Source: Lachnospiraceae bacterium (lineage in GTDB: Bacteria > Bacillota > Clostridia > Lachnospirales > Lachnospiraceae). Taken from it: a DNA stretch of 64,000 nt. The notes under the pieces are model-generated. The model had not been told where the DNA came from, made no database searches, and was given only the letters and a program-made list of their open reading frames with translations. Below are positions 1-8,966 of the stretch, piece by piece. The translations under genes and the position numbers were made by a program. Where the stretch lies: positions 1 through 64,000 of the forward strand of contig JAFXCD010000021.1 of the NCBI GenBank assembly GCA_017521605.1, in the 5' to 3' direction. The first letter of the stretch is position 1. The number at the start of each line of letters is the position of its first letter.

Positions 1-1083
1 ATGAGAACATATTTAGTAACAGGCGGTGCCGGATTTATCGGCTCCAACTATATTCATTACATGTTTAAGAAGTATGATAATGACATCCGTATTATTAATG
101 TGGATGCATTAACATATGCAGGCAATCTGGAGAATTTGAAGGAAGTAGAAGGACGTAGCAACTATACCTTTGTAAAAGCAGATATTTGTGACAAAGAGGC
201 AATTGCCAAGATTTTTGCAGAAAACGATATTGACAGAGTGGTACATTTTGCAGCGGAGAGCCATGTGGACAGAAGTATCCGTAACCCGGAAGTATTTGTA
301 CAGACCAATGTATTAGGCACAGCAGTAATGTTAAACTGTGCGAAAGCAGCATGGGAACTTGAGGATGGAAGCTTTAAGGAGGGAAAGAAATTTCTCCATG
401 TTTCCACAGATGAGGTATATGGTTCCTTGCCAGATGATGAAAATGCATTCTTCTATGAGACCACCCCTTATGATCCTCATAGTCCTTACTCCGCAAGTAA
501 GGCCAGTTCAGACATGCTGGTAAAGGCCTATATGGATACTTATAAGTTTCCTGCCAATATTACCAACTGTTCCAATAATTACGGACCGTATCAGTTCCCA
601 GAGAAGCTGATACCACTGATTATCAATAATGCATTACAGGGCAAGAAGCTTCCTGTATACGGTGATGGTAAGAATGTACGTGACTGGTTGTTTGTAGAAG
701 ACCATGCCAAGGCAATAGACATGGTACAGGAACAGGGCAGATTGTTTGAAACCTACAATGTGGGTGGTCATAATGAAAAGCAGAATATAGAGATTATCAA
801 CATAATCATAGAGACCCTGCAGGAGATGTTGCCGGAGGGAGATCCCAGAAAAGCATTGGTTAGCAAGGATTTGATTACTTATGTAGAAGACCGTAAGGGC
901 CATGACCGTCGTTATGCCATTGCACCGGATAAGATTAAGTCAGAAATTGGCTGGTATCCGGAGACAATGTTTAAGGAAGGTATCAGGAGAACAATCGCCT
1001 GGTTCTTTGAGAATGAGGAATGGATGAAGAATGTAACCAGTGGTGACTATCAGAAATATTATACTGATATGTACGAAAAGTAA
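1..1083 (+). CDS. rfbB: dTDP-glucose 4,6-dehydratase
   Basis: Cytoplasmic NAD-dependent enzyme that turns dTDP-glucose into dTDP-4-keto-6-deoxyglucose, the second step of dTDP-L-rhamnose synthesis. The 360-residue protein has the usual length for the family. It shows the Rossmann motif TGGAGFIGSN (residues 7-16), the STDEVYG segment (135-141) that carries the catalytic Asp/Glu pair, and the SDR active-site pair Tyr163 and Lys167 in YSASK. The ATG is the first base of the window, so its ribosome binding site is not visible, but the N-terminus aligns with family starts. It is followed by rfbA and rfbC; rfbD, needed for the last step, is not in the window and may lie upstream. A terminator-like hairpin separates it from rfbA. 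Confidence 0.95.
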   Translation: MRTYLVTGGAGFIGSNYIHYMFKKYDNDIRIINVDALTYAGNLENLKEVEGRSNYTFVKADICDKEAIAKIFAENDIDRVVHFAAESHVDRSIRNPEVFVQTNVLGTAVMLNCAKAAWELEDGSFKEGKKFLHVSTDEVYGSLPDDENAFFYETTPYDPHSPYSASKASSDMLVKAYMDTYKFPANITNCSNNYGPYQFPEKLIPLIINNALQGKKLPVYGDGKNVRDWLFVEDHAKAIDMVQEQGRLFETYNVGGHNEKQNIEIINIIIETLQEMLPEGDPRKALVSKDLITYVEDRKGHDRRYAIAPDKIKSEIGWYPETMFKEGIRRTIAWFFENEEWMKNVTSGDYQKYYTDMYEK

Positions 1084-1100
1084 AAAGAAAAATAATAATT

Positions 1101-1147
1101 CCGAGGGATTGCTGCTTCAAAATGCAGGAATCCCTTCGGTGTATTTT
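1101..1147 (+). terminator. Hairpin with U-rich tail between rfbB and rfbA
   Basis: CCGAGGGATT (1101-1110) pairs with AATCCCTTCGG (1129-1139) with one bulged T. An inner CTGC/GCAG stem extends it, and a T-rich stretch (TGTATTTTTG) follows. It looks like an intrinsic terminator or attenuator inside an otherwise co-directional sugar-nucleotide operon. It would give partial uncoupling of rfbB from rfbA, or protect the rfbB 3' end. Strength cannot be judged from sequence alone. Confidence 0.6.
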
Positions 1148-1166
1148 TGTATAGGAGGAAATTATT

Positions 1167-2036
1167 ATGAAAGGTATTATTTTAGCCGGCGGTTCCGGCA
1201 CTCGTTTATATCCATTAACTAAGGCAATCAGCAAACAGATTATGCCTATCTATGATAAGCCCATGATTTATTATCCCTTGTCCACTCTTATGCTGGCAAG
1301 TATCCAAGAAGTGTTGATTATTTCTACTCCAAGAGATTTGCCTGTTTTTAAGGAGCTTTTGGGAGATGGCAGCCAGTTGGGGATGCGTATTGAATATGCT
1401 GTTCAGGAATATCCCAGAGGACTTGCAGATGCCTTTATTATAGGTGAAGAATTTATTGGCAATGATAATGTTGCATTAGTATTGGGAGATAACATTTTCT
1501 ATGGACAAAGCTTCTCCAAATTACTTCGTGAAGTGGCTTCCAGAGAAAGTGGTGCAACCATTTTCGGTTACTATGTACGTGATCCCAGAGAGTATGGTGT
1601 GGTAGAGTTTGATGAAAACGGTAAGGCACTTTCCATTGAAGAAAAACCGGAAAATCCTAAGAGTAACTATGCGGTACCGGGTCTTTATTTTTATGATAAT
1701 GATGTAGTAGAGATTGCTAAAAATGTAAAACCTTCTGCAAGAGGAGAAATTGAAATCACCAGTATCAATAACGAATATTTGAGACGTGGAACTTTGCGTG
1801 TAGAAACCATGGGAAGAGGATTTGCTTGGCTGGATACAGGAAACCATGATTCTTTGTTGGATGCGGCAAACTTTGTGGCTGCTTTCCAGAAGAGACAGGG
1901 TCTGTATGTGTCTTGTATAGAAGAGATTGCTTTTAAGAGGGGATTTATAGACAAAGAACAGCTGCTTAAGCTGGCAGAGCCGCTTATGAAAACCAATTAT
2001 GGGCAGTATATGGTAGAAGTGGCAAATGGATTATAA
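1167..2036 (+). CDS. rfbA: Glucose-1-phosphate thymidylyltransferase
   Basis: Makes dTDP-glucose from dTTP and glucose-1-phosphate, the first committed step of dTDP-rhamnose synthesis. The 289-residue length is normal. The nucleotide-binding signature [13 protein letters not shown] is at residues 6-18, the [11 protein letters not shown] segment follows, and the metal-binding Asp is at 108 in LVLGDN. The ATG has a good AGGAGG ribosome binding site just upstream. Its substrate could come from the phosphoglucomutase at 11039-12760. The gene lies between rfbB and rfbC. Confidence 0.96.
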   Translation: MKGIILAGGSGTRLYPLTKAISKQIMPIYDKPMIYYPLSTLMLASIQEVLIISTPRDLPVFKELLGDGSQLGMRIEYAVQEYPRGLADAFIIGEEFIGNDNVALVLGDNIFYGQSFSKLLREVASRESGATIFGYYVRDPREYGVVEFDENGKALSIEEKPENPKSNYAVPGLYFYDNDVVEIAKNVKPSARGEIEITSINNEYLRRGTLRVETMGRGFAWLDTGNHDSLLDAANFVAAFQKRQGLYVSCIEEIAFKRGFIDKEQLLKLAEPLMKTNYGQYMVEVANGL

Positions 2037-2062
2037 TAATACTGAAAATAGAGGGAATATGT

Positions 2063-2626
2063 ATGGGTAAAATCACTGTAGAAACATGTGAAATAGAAGG
2101 ATTAAAAATCATCACCCCAACTGTATTGAGGGATGAAAGAGGATATTTTGTAGAAACTTATAATTATAGAGATTATGAGGCCGCAAGTATTGATGTGGAA
2201 TTTGTGCAAGATAACCAGTCCGCTTCTAAAAAAGGAGTGCTGAGAGGTCTTCATTTCCAAATTAACTTTCCACAGGATAAATTGGTAAGAGTTATTAGGG
2301 GAGAAGTGTTTGATGTTGCAGTGGATTTGCGAAAGGGTTCACCTACTTTTGGAAAATGGCATGGTGTTATTTTGAGTGAAGAAAACATGAAGCAATTCTT
2401 CATACCGAAGGGATTTGCACATGGGTATTTGGTGTTGTCCGAATATGCAGAGTTTTGTTATAAAGTAACAGATTTTTATCATCCGGGTGATGAAGGTGGA
2501 ATTATGTATAATGATCCGGATATTGGAGTGGAATGGCCATTCCCTGAAGGGGTGAAACTCACCTTATCTGATAAAGATACCAAGCATGGTGGTATTGCGG
2601 AATATATTGAAAAATTTGGAAAGTAA
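2063..2626 (+). CDS. rfbC: dTDP-4-dehydrorhamnose 3,5-epimerase
   Basis: Epimerises dTDP-4-keto-6-deoxyglucose at C3 and C5 in the dTDP-L-rhamnose pathway. The 187-residue cupin-fold protein shows the RGLHFQ motif with the catalytic His64, the DVAVDLRKGSPTFGKW segment, and the conserved Tyr in FCYKVTDFY. The start follows a GAGGGA ribosome binding site. Only three bases separate its stop from the next gene, the exporter permease, so sugar supply and export genes are translationally close. A reductase gene (rfbD) is not present in the window. Confidence 0.95.
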   Translation: MGKITVETCEIEGLKIITPTVLRDERGYFVETYNYRDYEAASIDVEFVQDNQSASKKGVLRGLHFQINFPQDKLVRVIRGEVFDVAVDLRKGSPTFGKWHGVILSEENMKQFFIPKGFAHGYLVLSEYAEFCYKVTDFYHPGDEGGIMYNDPDIGVEWPFPEGVKLTLSDKDTKHGGIAEYIEKFGK

Positions 2627-2629
2627 GCA

Positions 2630-3634
2630 ATGAAAGAAAAGAAACTATCAAAAAAGTGGAATATAGTAATTTTTATAACACTTGCCATAATAATGGCAGG
2701 TGTTATTGTGCTTCATAAAAATCCATTGGATGATCCACAGGAAGAACTGATAAAGAAGATTTTATCCTGTGGTGTAATTGTGGCAATTTGTATTATTTTT
2801 GTGGCCGGATATGAAAAGATTACGATTCTGCCAGCAGAACTTTGGCAAAACAGACATTTGATTTGGAAGCTGGCCAAGAATGATTTCAGGAAAAGATATT
2901 CCGGTTCTTATTTGGGCGGTATCTGGGCCATGGCACAACCGATAGTTACGGTAGTAATGTATTTTTTGGTATTTGATATTGTCTTTAATAGTGAGGGTCC
3001 ATTACTGATAGATGGTACCAGAGCACCTTATGTATTATCATTAACAGCAGGACTGGTTCCATGGTTTTTCTTTAGCGAAGCATTGAACCATGGTACCATG
3101 GCTTTGTTGGAATATAATTATCTGGTTAAAAAGGTTGTATTTAAAATAAGTGTTTTGCCGATAATCAAAGTCATTGCTGCCGGATTTATACATGTGTTTT
3201 TTGTGGGAGTGTTATTGATAGTGGCGTGTCTTTATGGATATTACCCTACCATCTATACCATACAACTCCTTTATTATAGTGCCTGCCTGTTTATGTTTGT
3301 GTTGGCACTTTGCTACACTACCTGTGCAGTAGTGGTGTTTTTCAGGGATCTTTCCCAGATTATCAACATTGTATTGCAGATTGGTATGTGGGCAACTCCC
3401 ATTCTTTGGAATCTTGGAGATATGCAAAGCAGATATGGTGATGCAGTACTTTTGTTCAAGTTAAACCCTATTGTATATATTGTGGATGGTTATCGCAGTT
3501 CCATTATGGAAAAGCAATGGTTTTATGAGGACTTTTTTTCCACTATGTATTTCTGGATTGTCACAGCTTTACTGTTTGGAATAGGAGCCTTGGTGTTTAA
3601 AAAATTGAAGGTACATTTTGCGGATGTACTGTAA
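2630..3634 (+). CDS. Polysaccharide ABC exporter permease (Wzm/TagG type)
   Basis: Membrane subunit of an ABC exporter that moves an undecaprenyl-linked polysaccharide across the cytoplasmic membrane. The core begins around residue 70 with LWQNRHLIWKLAKNDFRKRY, which matches the N-terminus of Wzm/TagG permeases, and is followed by about six hydrophobic segments. The 334-residue protein is longer than the usual 260-270 because about 65 extra residues with two predicted membrane spans (about 10-28 and 43-61) precede the core. It is paired with the ATPase gene immediately downstream. The family call is firm; the transported glycan is inferred to be rhamnose-containing from the neighbours. Confidence 0.9.
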   Translation: MKEKKLSKKWNIVIFITLAIIMAGVIVLHKNPLDDPQEELIKKILSCGVIVAICIIFVAGYEKITILPAELWQNRHLIWKLAKNDFRKRYSGSYLGGIWAMAQPIVTVVMYFLVFDIVFNSEGPLLIDGTRAPYVLSLTAGLVPWFFFSEALNHGTMALLEYNYLVKKVVFKISVLPIIKVIAAGFIHVFFVGVLLIVACLYGYYPTIYTIQLLYYSACLFMFVLALCYTTCAVVVFFRDLSQIINIVLQIGMWATPILWNLGDMQSRYGDAVLLFKLNPIVYIVDGYRSSIMEKQWFYEDFFSTMYFWIVTALLFGIGALVFKKLKVHFADVL

Positions 3635-3672
3635 TGTAAGAGAAAGTCTTACCCAAAAAGAAAGGAAACATT

Positions 3673-4962
3673 ATGCAGGAAAATTCACAAATTGCAATTG
3701 ATGTGCAGAATGTTGAAAAAATATATAAATTGTACAACAAGCCTTCTGACCGGATGAAGGATGCTTTTGGGATGTTAAAGAATAATCCCCCAAAGAAACA
3801 CTACGCTTTGAGCGGTGTAAGTATGCATATAAAGACCGGTGAAACCGTGGGTATTATTGGTACTAATGGTTCAGGAAAATCCACGATTTTAAAGATTATT
3901 ACCGGTGTTTTAACCCCATCCGCAGGTGAGGTAAAAGTTAATGGGCGTATTTCTGCATTGTTGGAGCTGGGTGCAGGCTTTAATATGGAATACAACGGCA
4001 TCGAAAATGTATACCTGAATGGTACCATGATGGGTTTTTCTGAAAAGGAGATTGAAGAAAAACTGCCGGCCATTTTGGAGTTTGCAGATATTGGGGATTA
4101 TGTATATCAGCCCTGTAAAACCTATTCCAGTGGTATGTTTGTACGACTGGCTTTTGCAGTGGCCATAAATATTGAACCGGAGATTCTTATTGTGGACGAA
4201 GCTTTGTCAGTAGGGGATGTGTTTTTTCAGGCTAAGTGTTATCACAAGTTTGAGGAATTCAAAAAAATGGGTAAAACCATTGTATTTGTAAGTCATGATC
4301 TTAGTAGTATCAGCAAGTATTGCGACAGAGTATATCTGTTGAACAAGGGAAAGCTTTTGGGAGAAGGTAATCCTAAGGAAATGATAGATGCTTACAAAAG
4401 AGTACTTGTAGGACAGTATGAAGAAGCCGGTGTTGAGGAAGCTAATTTACTGGATGATGAATTGCTTCAGGAAAGGGCGGCACAGGCTGCTTTGGGACAG
4501 AATCCGCAAGCTTTGGAATATGGTACAAAGCAGGGGGAAATTGTAGAATTTTATATAACCGATAACCGTGGAGTGAAGAGTAATGCAATAATAAAAAATG
4601 CAGAGTTTACCATCCATATGAAGGTGAAATTCCATGAGGATATTAAAATGCCTATTTTTGCGTTTACCATAAAGGATGTTAAGGGTGTAGAGATTACCGG
4701 AACAAACAGCATGGTAGAGAAAGCGTATTTGGAAGGTGGAAGAGTAGGAGAGGTTAAGGAGATAACTTTTACTCAGAAGATGACCTTGCAGGGTGGAGAG
4801 TATCTGCTGTCACTTGGGCTTACCGGCTATAATGGTGACATTTTTGAGGTATATCATCGTTTGTATGATGTAATAAACATTACCGTAGTATCGGATAAAA
4901 ATACAGTAGGGTACTATGATATGAACTCTCAGATTACAGTGAAGGATATAGTTGAGAGTTAG
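3673..4962 (+). CDS. Polysaccharide ABC exporter ATPase with glycan-binding C-terminus (Wzt type)
   Basis: Energy-coupling subunit of the Wzm/Wzt-type exporter. The nucleotide-binding domain (about residues 8-245) has Walker A GTNGSGKST (63-71), signature YSSGM (151-155) and Walker B ILIVDEA (171-177), with the short LSGV-type front end typical of TagH/Wzt. Residues about 270-429 form an added beta-rich domain like the Wzt C-terminal domain, which in Escherichia coli O9a recognises the modified non-reducing end of the polymer. The 429-residue length fits a Wzt with this domain. The next gene encodes a possible chain-capping enzyme, which fits a terminus-recognition export mechanism. Confidence 0.92.
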   Translation: MQENSQIAIDVQNVEKIYKLYNKPSDRMKDAFGMLKNNPPKKHYALSGVSMHIKTGETVGIIGTNGSGKSTILKIITGVLTPSAGEVKVNGRISALLELGAGFNMEYNGIENVYLNGTMMGFSEKEIEEKLPAILEFADIGDYVYQPCKTYSSGMFVRLAFAVAINIEPEILIVDEALSVGDVFFQAKCYHKFEEFKKMGKTIVFVSHDLSSISKYCDRVYLLNKGKLLGEGNPKEMIDAYKRVLVGQYEEAGVEEANLLDDELLQERAAQAALGQNPQALEYGTKQGEIVEFYITDNRGVKSNAIIKNAEFTIHMKVKFHEDIKMPIFAFTIKDVKGVEITGTNSMVEKAYLEGGRVGEVKEITFTQKMTLQGGEYLLSLGLTGYNGDIFEVYHRLYDVINITVVSDKNTVGYYDMNSQITVKDIVES

Positions 4963-4987
4963 GACGTGGTACTATAAGGAGGTTCCC

Positions 4988-7057
4988 TTGGAAAACAGAG
5001 AACAGATTGGAAAAGTTTGGTTGGATTTAAGTAAATATCCCGGCGAAGATTTTTATTGTGACGGGGTGGTAGAAGATGAAATATTAAAGATTGCCAGAGA
5101 TTATTCCCCGGTGGAATATCAGAGGATTATAGAAGAGAAGAAAAGTTGGCCCATTTTTTATCATTTGTCCACCCAGAGAGAGAATATTGTAGAGTTTCTT
5201 CCTATTGCCAAAACTGACAAGGTATTAGAGGTGGGAAGTGGTTGCGGAGCCATAACAGGGGCATTGGCAAGAAAGGCCGCCAATGTGACCAGTGTAGATT
5301 TGTCAAAAAAGAGAAGTACCATCAATGCCTATCGTCATGGGGAATGTGAGAATGTAACTATTCATGTAGGCAATTTTAAGGATATTGAGCCGGATTTACC
5401 CTCTGACTATGATTATATTTGTTTGATTGGTGTGTTTGAGTATGGTCAAAGCTATATTGGTGGAGAAAACCCCTTTGCAGAATTTTTGAATATTCTGAAA
5501 AAGCATTTGAAAAGTAATGGCAGGATAGTGATAGCCATTGAGAATAAATATGGATTAAAGTATTTTGCGGGTTGTATGGAGGACCACTTAGGCAGTTATT
5601 TCAGTGGTATTGAAAATTATGCGGCCGGCGGCGGAGTACGCACTTTTTCAAGAAAGGGTCTGGAAGCTGTTTTCAGGGAATGTGGGATTGAAGAGTATCA
5701 TTTTTATTATCCTTATCCGGATTATAAATTTATGACTACAGTGTATTCGGACAAGCGTCAGCCGGGAGTAGGTGAATTGTCCAACAATATACGTAATTTT
5801 GACAGAGACAGAATGCTTCTTTTCAATGAGAAGAATGCTTTTGACGGATTATGTAAGGATGGATTGTTTTCCATATTTTCCAATTCCTACCTGGTAGTGT
5901 TGGGACGGGATATTGATGTGACTTATGCAAGATATTCCAATGACAGGGCGCCCCGGTATCAGATAAAGACAACGATTGTGGAAAAAGAAGATGGTACCAA
6001 GGAGGTTCGCAAATACCCTTTGACGGAAGAAGCAAAGGAACATATTGCAAATCTGGCCGTAGCATATGAAGGACTGGTAAAACGTTATAAAGGTAGTGAA
6101 TTACAGATTAATAAGTGTCAGCTGGTAGAAGATGAAACAGAATATTACGCCGCTTTGGAATTTGTGAAGGGAAGAGCGCTTTCTGAGTTTATGGACGAAT
6201 GTCTGGAAAAGCAGGATTATGAAGGGTTCTTAAAGCTTTTTGATAAGTATTTGGAGTATATTGGGTACAATGAAGATTATCCGGTGGCAGATTTTGATTT
6301 GGTGTTTTCAAATATCATGGTAGATGGTGATATCTGGACTCTAATCGATTACGAATGGACCTTTGGTAAAGCAGTGGAAACTAAGGAACTGGCATTCAGA
6401 GCAGTATATTGTTATCTGTTGGAGGATGAAAAACGTAATGCCCTGCCACTGGATAGTATACTGGACAGATTAGGTATTACGGAAAAGGATGCAGCTGTTT
6501 ATCGTGAACAGGAAATGGAATTCCAGAAGTTTGTGACAGGAAAGCAATTGGCTCTGTCTGAAATGAGAGAGTTAATAGGCGGAAAAATCTATGAGCCTCA
6601 GAAGTGGTTGAGAATTGTACAGGACGAGGGGGCTGTATTTAGAGTGCAGATTTATAAGGATTCCGGCAAGGGATATCAGGAAGAAGAATCGGAGTTTTTT
6701 GAGGAAGCCTATAAGGGTGAGAATCAGATAGAGTTGGAATATACCTTTGATGGCAATGTGCAGAATTTGCGAATTGATCCTGCTTTTGATTCCTGTATGT
6801 GTAAGATTTTGGAGATGACTCTGAATGGAGAAAGTGTACCACTAAGTACTCGGGGGATTCTGCATGTAAATGGAAAGGTGCTAAAAAACAAAGAAGAGAT
6901 TAGTATTGTATTTCCTACCAAGGATCCTAATATTAATATCAGTATTCATAAATTACAACCAAAAGCGGAGAATCATTTGTATCTGAAAATGGAAATCGTA
7001 AGATTGCCATTAAGCATGGCAGAAGATATTCAAAAGTCCGTAAAGATAGTTTTCTAG
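4988..7057 (+). CDS. Methyltransferase fused to kinase-like domain, possible glycan chain terminator (WbdD-like)
   Basis: I chose the TTG at 4988 because AAGGAGG lies at 4976-4982, five bases upstream; a TTG at 4952 in the same frame has no ribosome binding site. The 689-residue protein has a class I SAM methyltransferase domain (about 65-300) with motif I VLEVGSGCGA at 79-88. A second region (about 335-460) resembles a protein-kinase or aminoglycoside-phosphotransferase fold: RKY with Lys342, then DLVFSN with Asp437 and Asn442, then IDYEW with Asp454. Family knowledge: E. coli WbdD has a methyltransferase plus kinase and caps O9a polymers that Wzt then recognises. The position next to Wzm/Wzt supports the same role here, which remains inference. 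The C-terminal 200 residues are unassigned. Confidence 0.72.
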   Translation: MENREQIGKVWLDLSKYPGEDFYCDGVVEDEILKIARDYSPVEYQRIIEEKKSWPIFYHLSTQRENIVEFLPIAKTDKVLEVGSGCGAITGALARKAANVTSVDLSKKRSTINAYRHGECENVTIHVGNFKDIEPDLPSDYDYICLIGVFEYGQSYIGGENPFAEFLNILKKHLKSNGRIVIAIENKYGLKYFAGCMEDHLGSYFSGIENYAAGGGVRTFSRKGLEAVFRECGIEEYHFYYPYPDYKFMTTVYSDKRQPGVGELSNNIRNFDRDRMLLFNEKNAFDGLCKDGLFSIFSNSYLVVLGRDIDVTYARYSNDRAPRYQIKTTIVEKEDGTKEVRKYPLTEEAKEHIANLAVAYEGLVKRYKGSELQINKCQLVEDETEYYAALEFVKGRALSEFMDECLEKQDYEGFLKLFDKYLEYIGYNEDYPVADFDLVFSNIMVDGDIWTLIDYEWTFGKAVETKELAFRAVYCYLLEDEKRNALPLDSILDRLGITEKDAAVYREQEMEFQKFVTGKQLALSEMRELIGGKIYEPQKWLRIVQDEGAVFRVQIYKDSGKGYQEEESEFFEEAYKGENQIELEYTFDGNVQNLRIDPAFDSCMCKILEMTLNGESVPLSTRGILHVNGKVLKNKEEISIVFPTKDPNINISIHKLQPKAENHLYLKMEIVRLPLSMAEDIQKSVKIVF

Positions 7058-7069
7058 AGGAGATGAGTT

Positions 7070-8962
7070 TTGCAGATCAAAGAATTCATAAAAAGCATTT
7101 GTGTGAAACAATTGGATAGAGTATATGAAAAGCAATTGGCTGCAAAAAAAACGGATTATCACAGCTGGGTTTGCGAGAAGGAGGCTAAGGAGCCTGTTTT
7201 TGATGTGCCTCAAGGTGAAGATTTTGTAGTACTTTGTCAGAAGAACGGTACTCTGCGGAAGGGTGCTCTGACATTGCTTTCCTCAGCCTTTGATTTTGTG
7301 CAGCAGGCGCAGGTTTTATATGGCGATGAGGACTTCCTGGATAAGGACGGAAGAAGAAAGGAGCCTTGGTATAAACCGGCATGGTCTCCGGATACCTATC
7401 TTTCACAATTTTATATGGGGAGTGTAATAGCCATCCGTAAAAGCGTCTGGGATAGAGGGATACAAGGTGATGGTGAGTGGCTGGGGAGAGAAAAGCTGGC
7501 AGAAACAATACGGGATGAGAAGAATGGTTGTAACATTACCTGCATTCCATTTGAGAAATGTGAAGAAATCAAGGGTATTATGTTATCCATGCTGGAGGGT
7601 GTGGGTGGATTTGAAAAGAATTGTCATACAATTTGCAGATATGGAGAAATATTATTTCATGTTCATGACAGGGAGGTTTGGCAGGATTATTTGAAAACCT
7701 CTACAGAGCGAATGTGTAGGAAAGTGGGCAAGAGCCTGGTGTCCGTAATCATACCATCCAAGGATAATCCGGAGGTGTTAAAGAAGTGTCTGGATTCCCT
7801 GAAGGGCTTGGAGGATATAGAGATACTGGTAGTGGACAACGGAAGCTCTCCGGAGAATCGTAGTAAGATAGAAGAGTTATTGGATGGGCATAGATATTTG
7901 TATTATCCTATGTATTTTAATTTTTCGGAAATGTGTAATCTGGGAGTCCGGGAAGCAAAGGGTGATTTCTATTTGTTCCTAAACGATGATATTGAGGTTT
8001 GTGGAACAACCTGGTTGGATAAGATGAAGAAAAAGGCTATCCAAGACTATGTGGGTGCCGTAGGCTTAAAGCTGTATTATCCGCAGTCAAAGAAGATACA
8101 GCATGCGGGGATTACCAATTTACCTGTGGGACCGGTGCATAAGCTGCAGTTTGCAGAGGATGCCGGAAGCTATTATTTTGATAGAAATAAGGAAACTTGG
8201 AACTGTCTTGCTGTAACGGGAGCCTGTTTGTTGATAGAGGCAGAAAAATATAAAGAAGTGGGCGGTTTCAAAACCAATCTGCAGGTAGCATATAATGATG
8301 TGGAGCTGGGGTTTGCATTGCATGAAGCAGGGTATCAGAATGTAGTGATTTTGGATGAATTTGCTTATCACCATGAATCCTTAAGCCGAGGTGACGATAT
8401 CACCAAGGAAAAGAGGGAGAGACTGCTTCGTGAACGAAAGACCTTATACGAAATGCATCCGGCCTGGAAGGGAGCGGACCCTTATTATCCGGAAGAGTTA
8501 TCCACAGATGGACTGGATAGTCGGATTGTTCCGGCATATTATAGTGCCGGCAATGAGATACAGAAAGGGATGCTACAATCATGCTCCTTTGGGATACAGC
8601 AGTTACGTGAGGATAAGTGCCTCATGGTGAATGTGGAGCAGAGTGTACCGGGACGATTAAGAGGCTATGGAGTGGTACTGGGAGATGATAATGCCTGCTA
8701 TGACAGATATCTGGTGTTGTCGGTATCCCTACAAGATTTAAGCGAAGCTGTAGTAGTAAAGACAGAAAGGCAATACCGACAGGATTTGGAAGAAAACATG
8801 GCAGACCAAAAGAATGTGGCGTTGTGCGGTTTTGATGTGGAATTGTCCAGAGAAGAGTGGAACCGGCTGGACACATATTATATTGGTGTCATTGCTGTCC
8901 ATAGAGTAAGCAAACTAAAACTGCTTAACTTTAGTGGCTGGCAGTTAAGAGGGAAAGAATAA
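7070..8962 (+). CDS. Family 2 glycosyltransferase with degenerate first domain
   Basis: Probable cytoplasmic, membrane-associated sugar transferase building the surface polysaccharide. The start is TTG at 7070 with GAGGAG at 7057-7062. Residues about 45-165 resemble only the second half of a GT2 catalytic domain (YGDEDFLDKDGRR, WSPDTYLSQ), with no nucleotide-binding first half. A complete GT-A domain begins at about 224 (SVIIPSKDNPE) with the metal-binding NDD at 305-307 and the acceptor-side motif YNDVELGFALHEAGY. The last 150 residues form an added beta-rich region. It lies 12 bases after the WbdD-like gene and 4 bases before the next glycosyltransferase. Donor and linkage cannot be read from sequence. 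Confidence 0.88.
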   Translation: MQIKEFIKSICVKQLDRVYEKQLAAKKTDYHSWVCEKEAKEPVFDVPQGEDFVVLCQKNGTLRKGALTLLSSAFDFVQQAQVLYGDEDFLDKDGRRKEPWYKPAWSPDTYLSQFYMGSVIAIRKSVWDRGIQGDGEWLGREKLAETIRDEKNGCNITCIPFEKCEEIKGIMLSMLEGVGGFEKNCHTICRYGEILFHVHDREVWQDYLKTSTERMCRKVGKSLVSVIIPSKDNPEVLKKCLDSLKGLEDIEILVVDNGSSPENRSKIEELLDGHRYLYYPMYFNFSEMCNLGVREAKGDFYLFLNDDIEVCGTTWLDKMKKKAIQDYVGAVGLKLYYPQSKKIQHAGITNLPVGPVHKLQFAEDAGSYYFDRNKETWNCLAVTGACLLIEAEKYKEVGGFKTNLQVAYNDVELGFALHEAGYQNVVILDEFAYHHESLSRGDDITKEKRERLLRERKTLYEMHPAWKGADPYYPEELSTDGLDSRIVPAYYSAGNEIQKGMLQSCSFGIQQLREDKCLMVNVEQSVPGRLRGYGVVLGDDNACYDRYLVLSVSLQDLSEAVVVKTERQYRQDLEENMADQKNVALCGFDVELSREEWNRLDTYYIGVIAVHRVSKLKLLNFSGWQLRGKE

Positions 8963-8966
8963 GAGC

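Noticed and set aside
4952-4987. Upstream TTG start for the methyltransferase-kinase gene
   Set aside because: It would overlap the ABC ATPase gene without a ribosome binding site, while the TTG at 4988 has AAGGAGG at ideal spacing.
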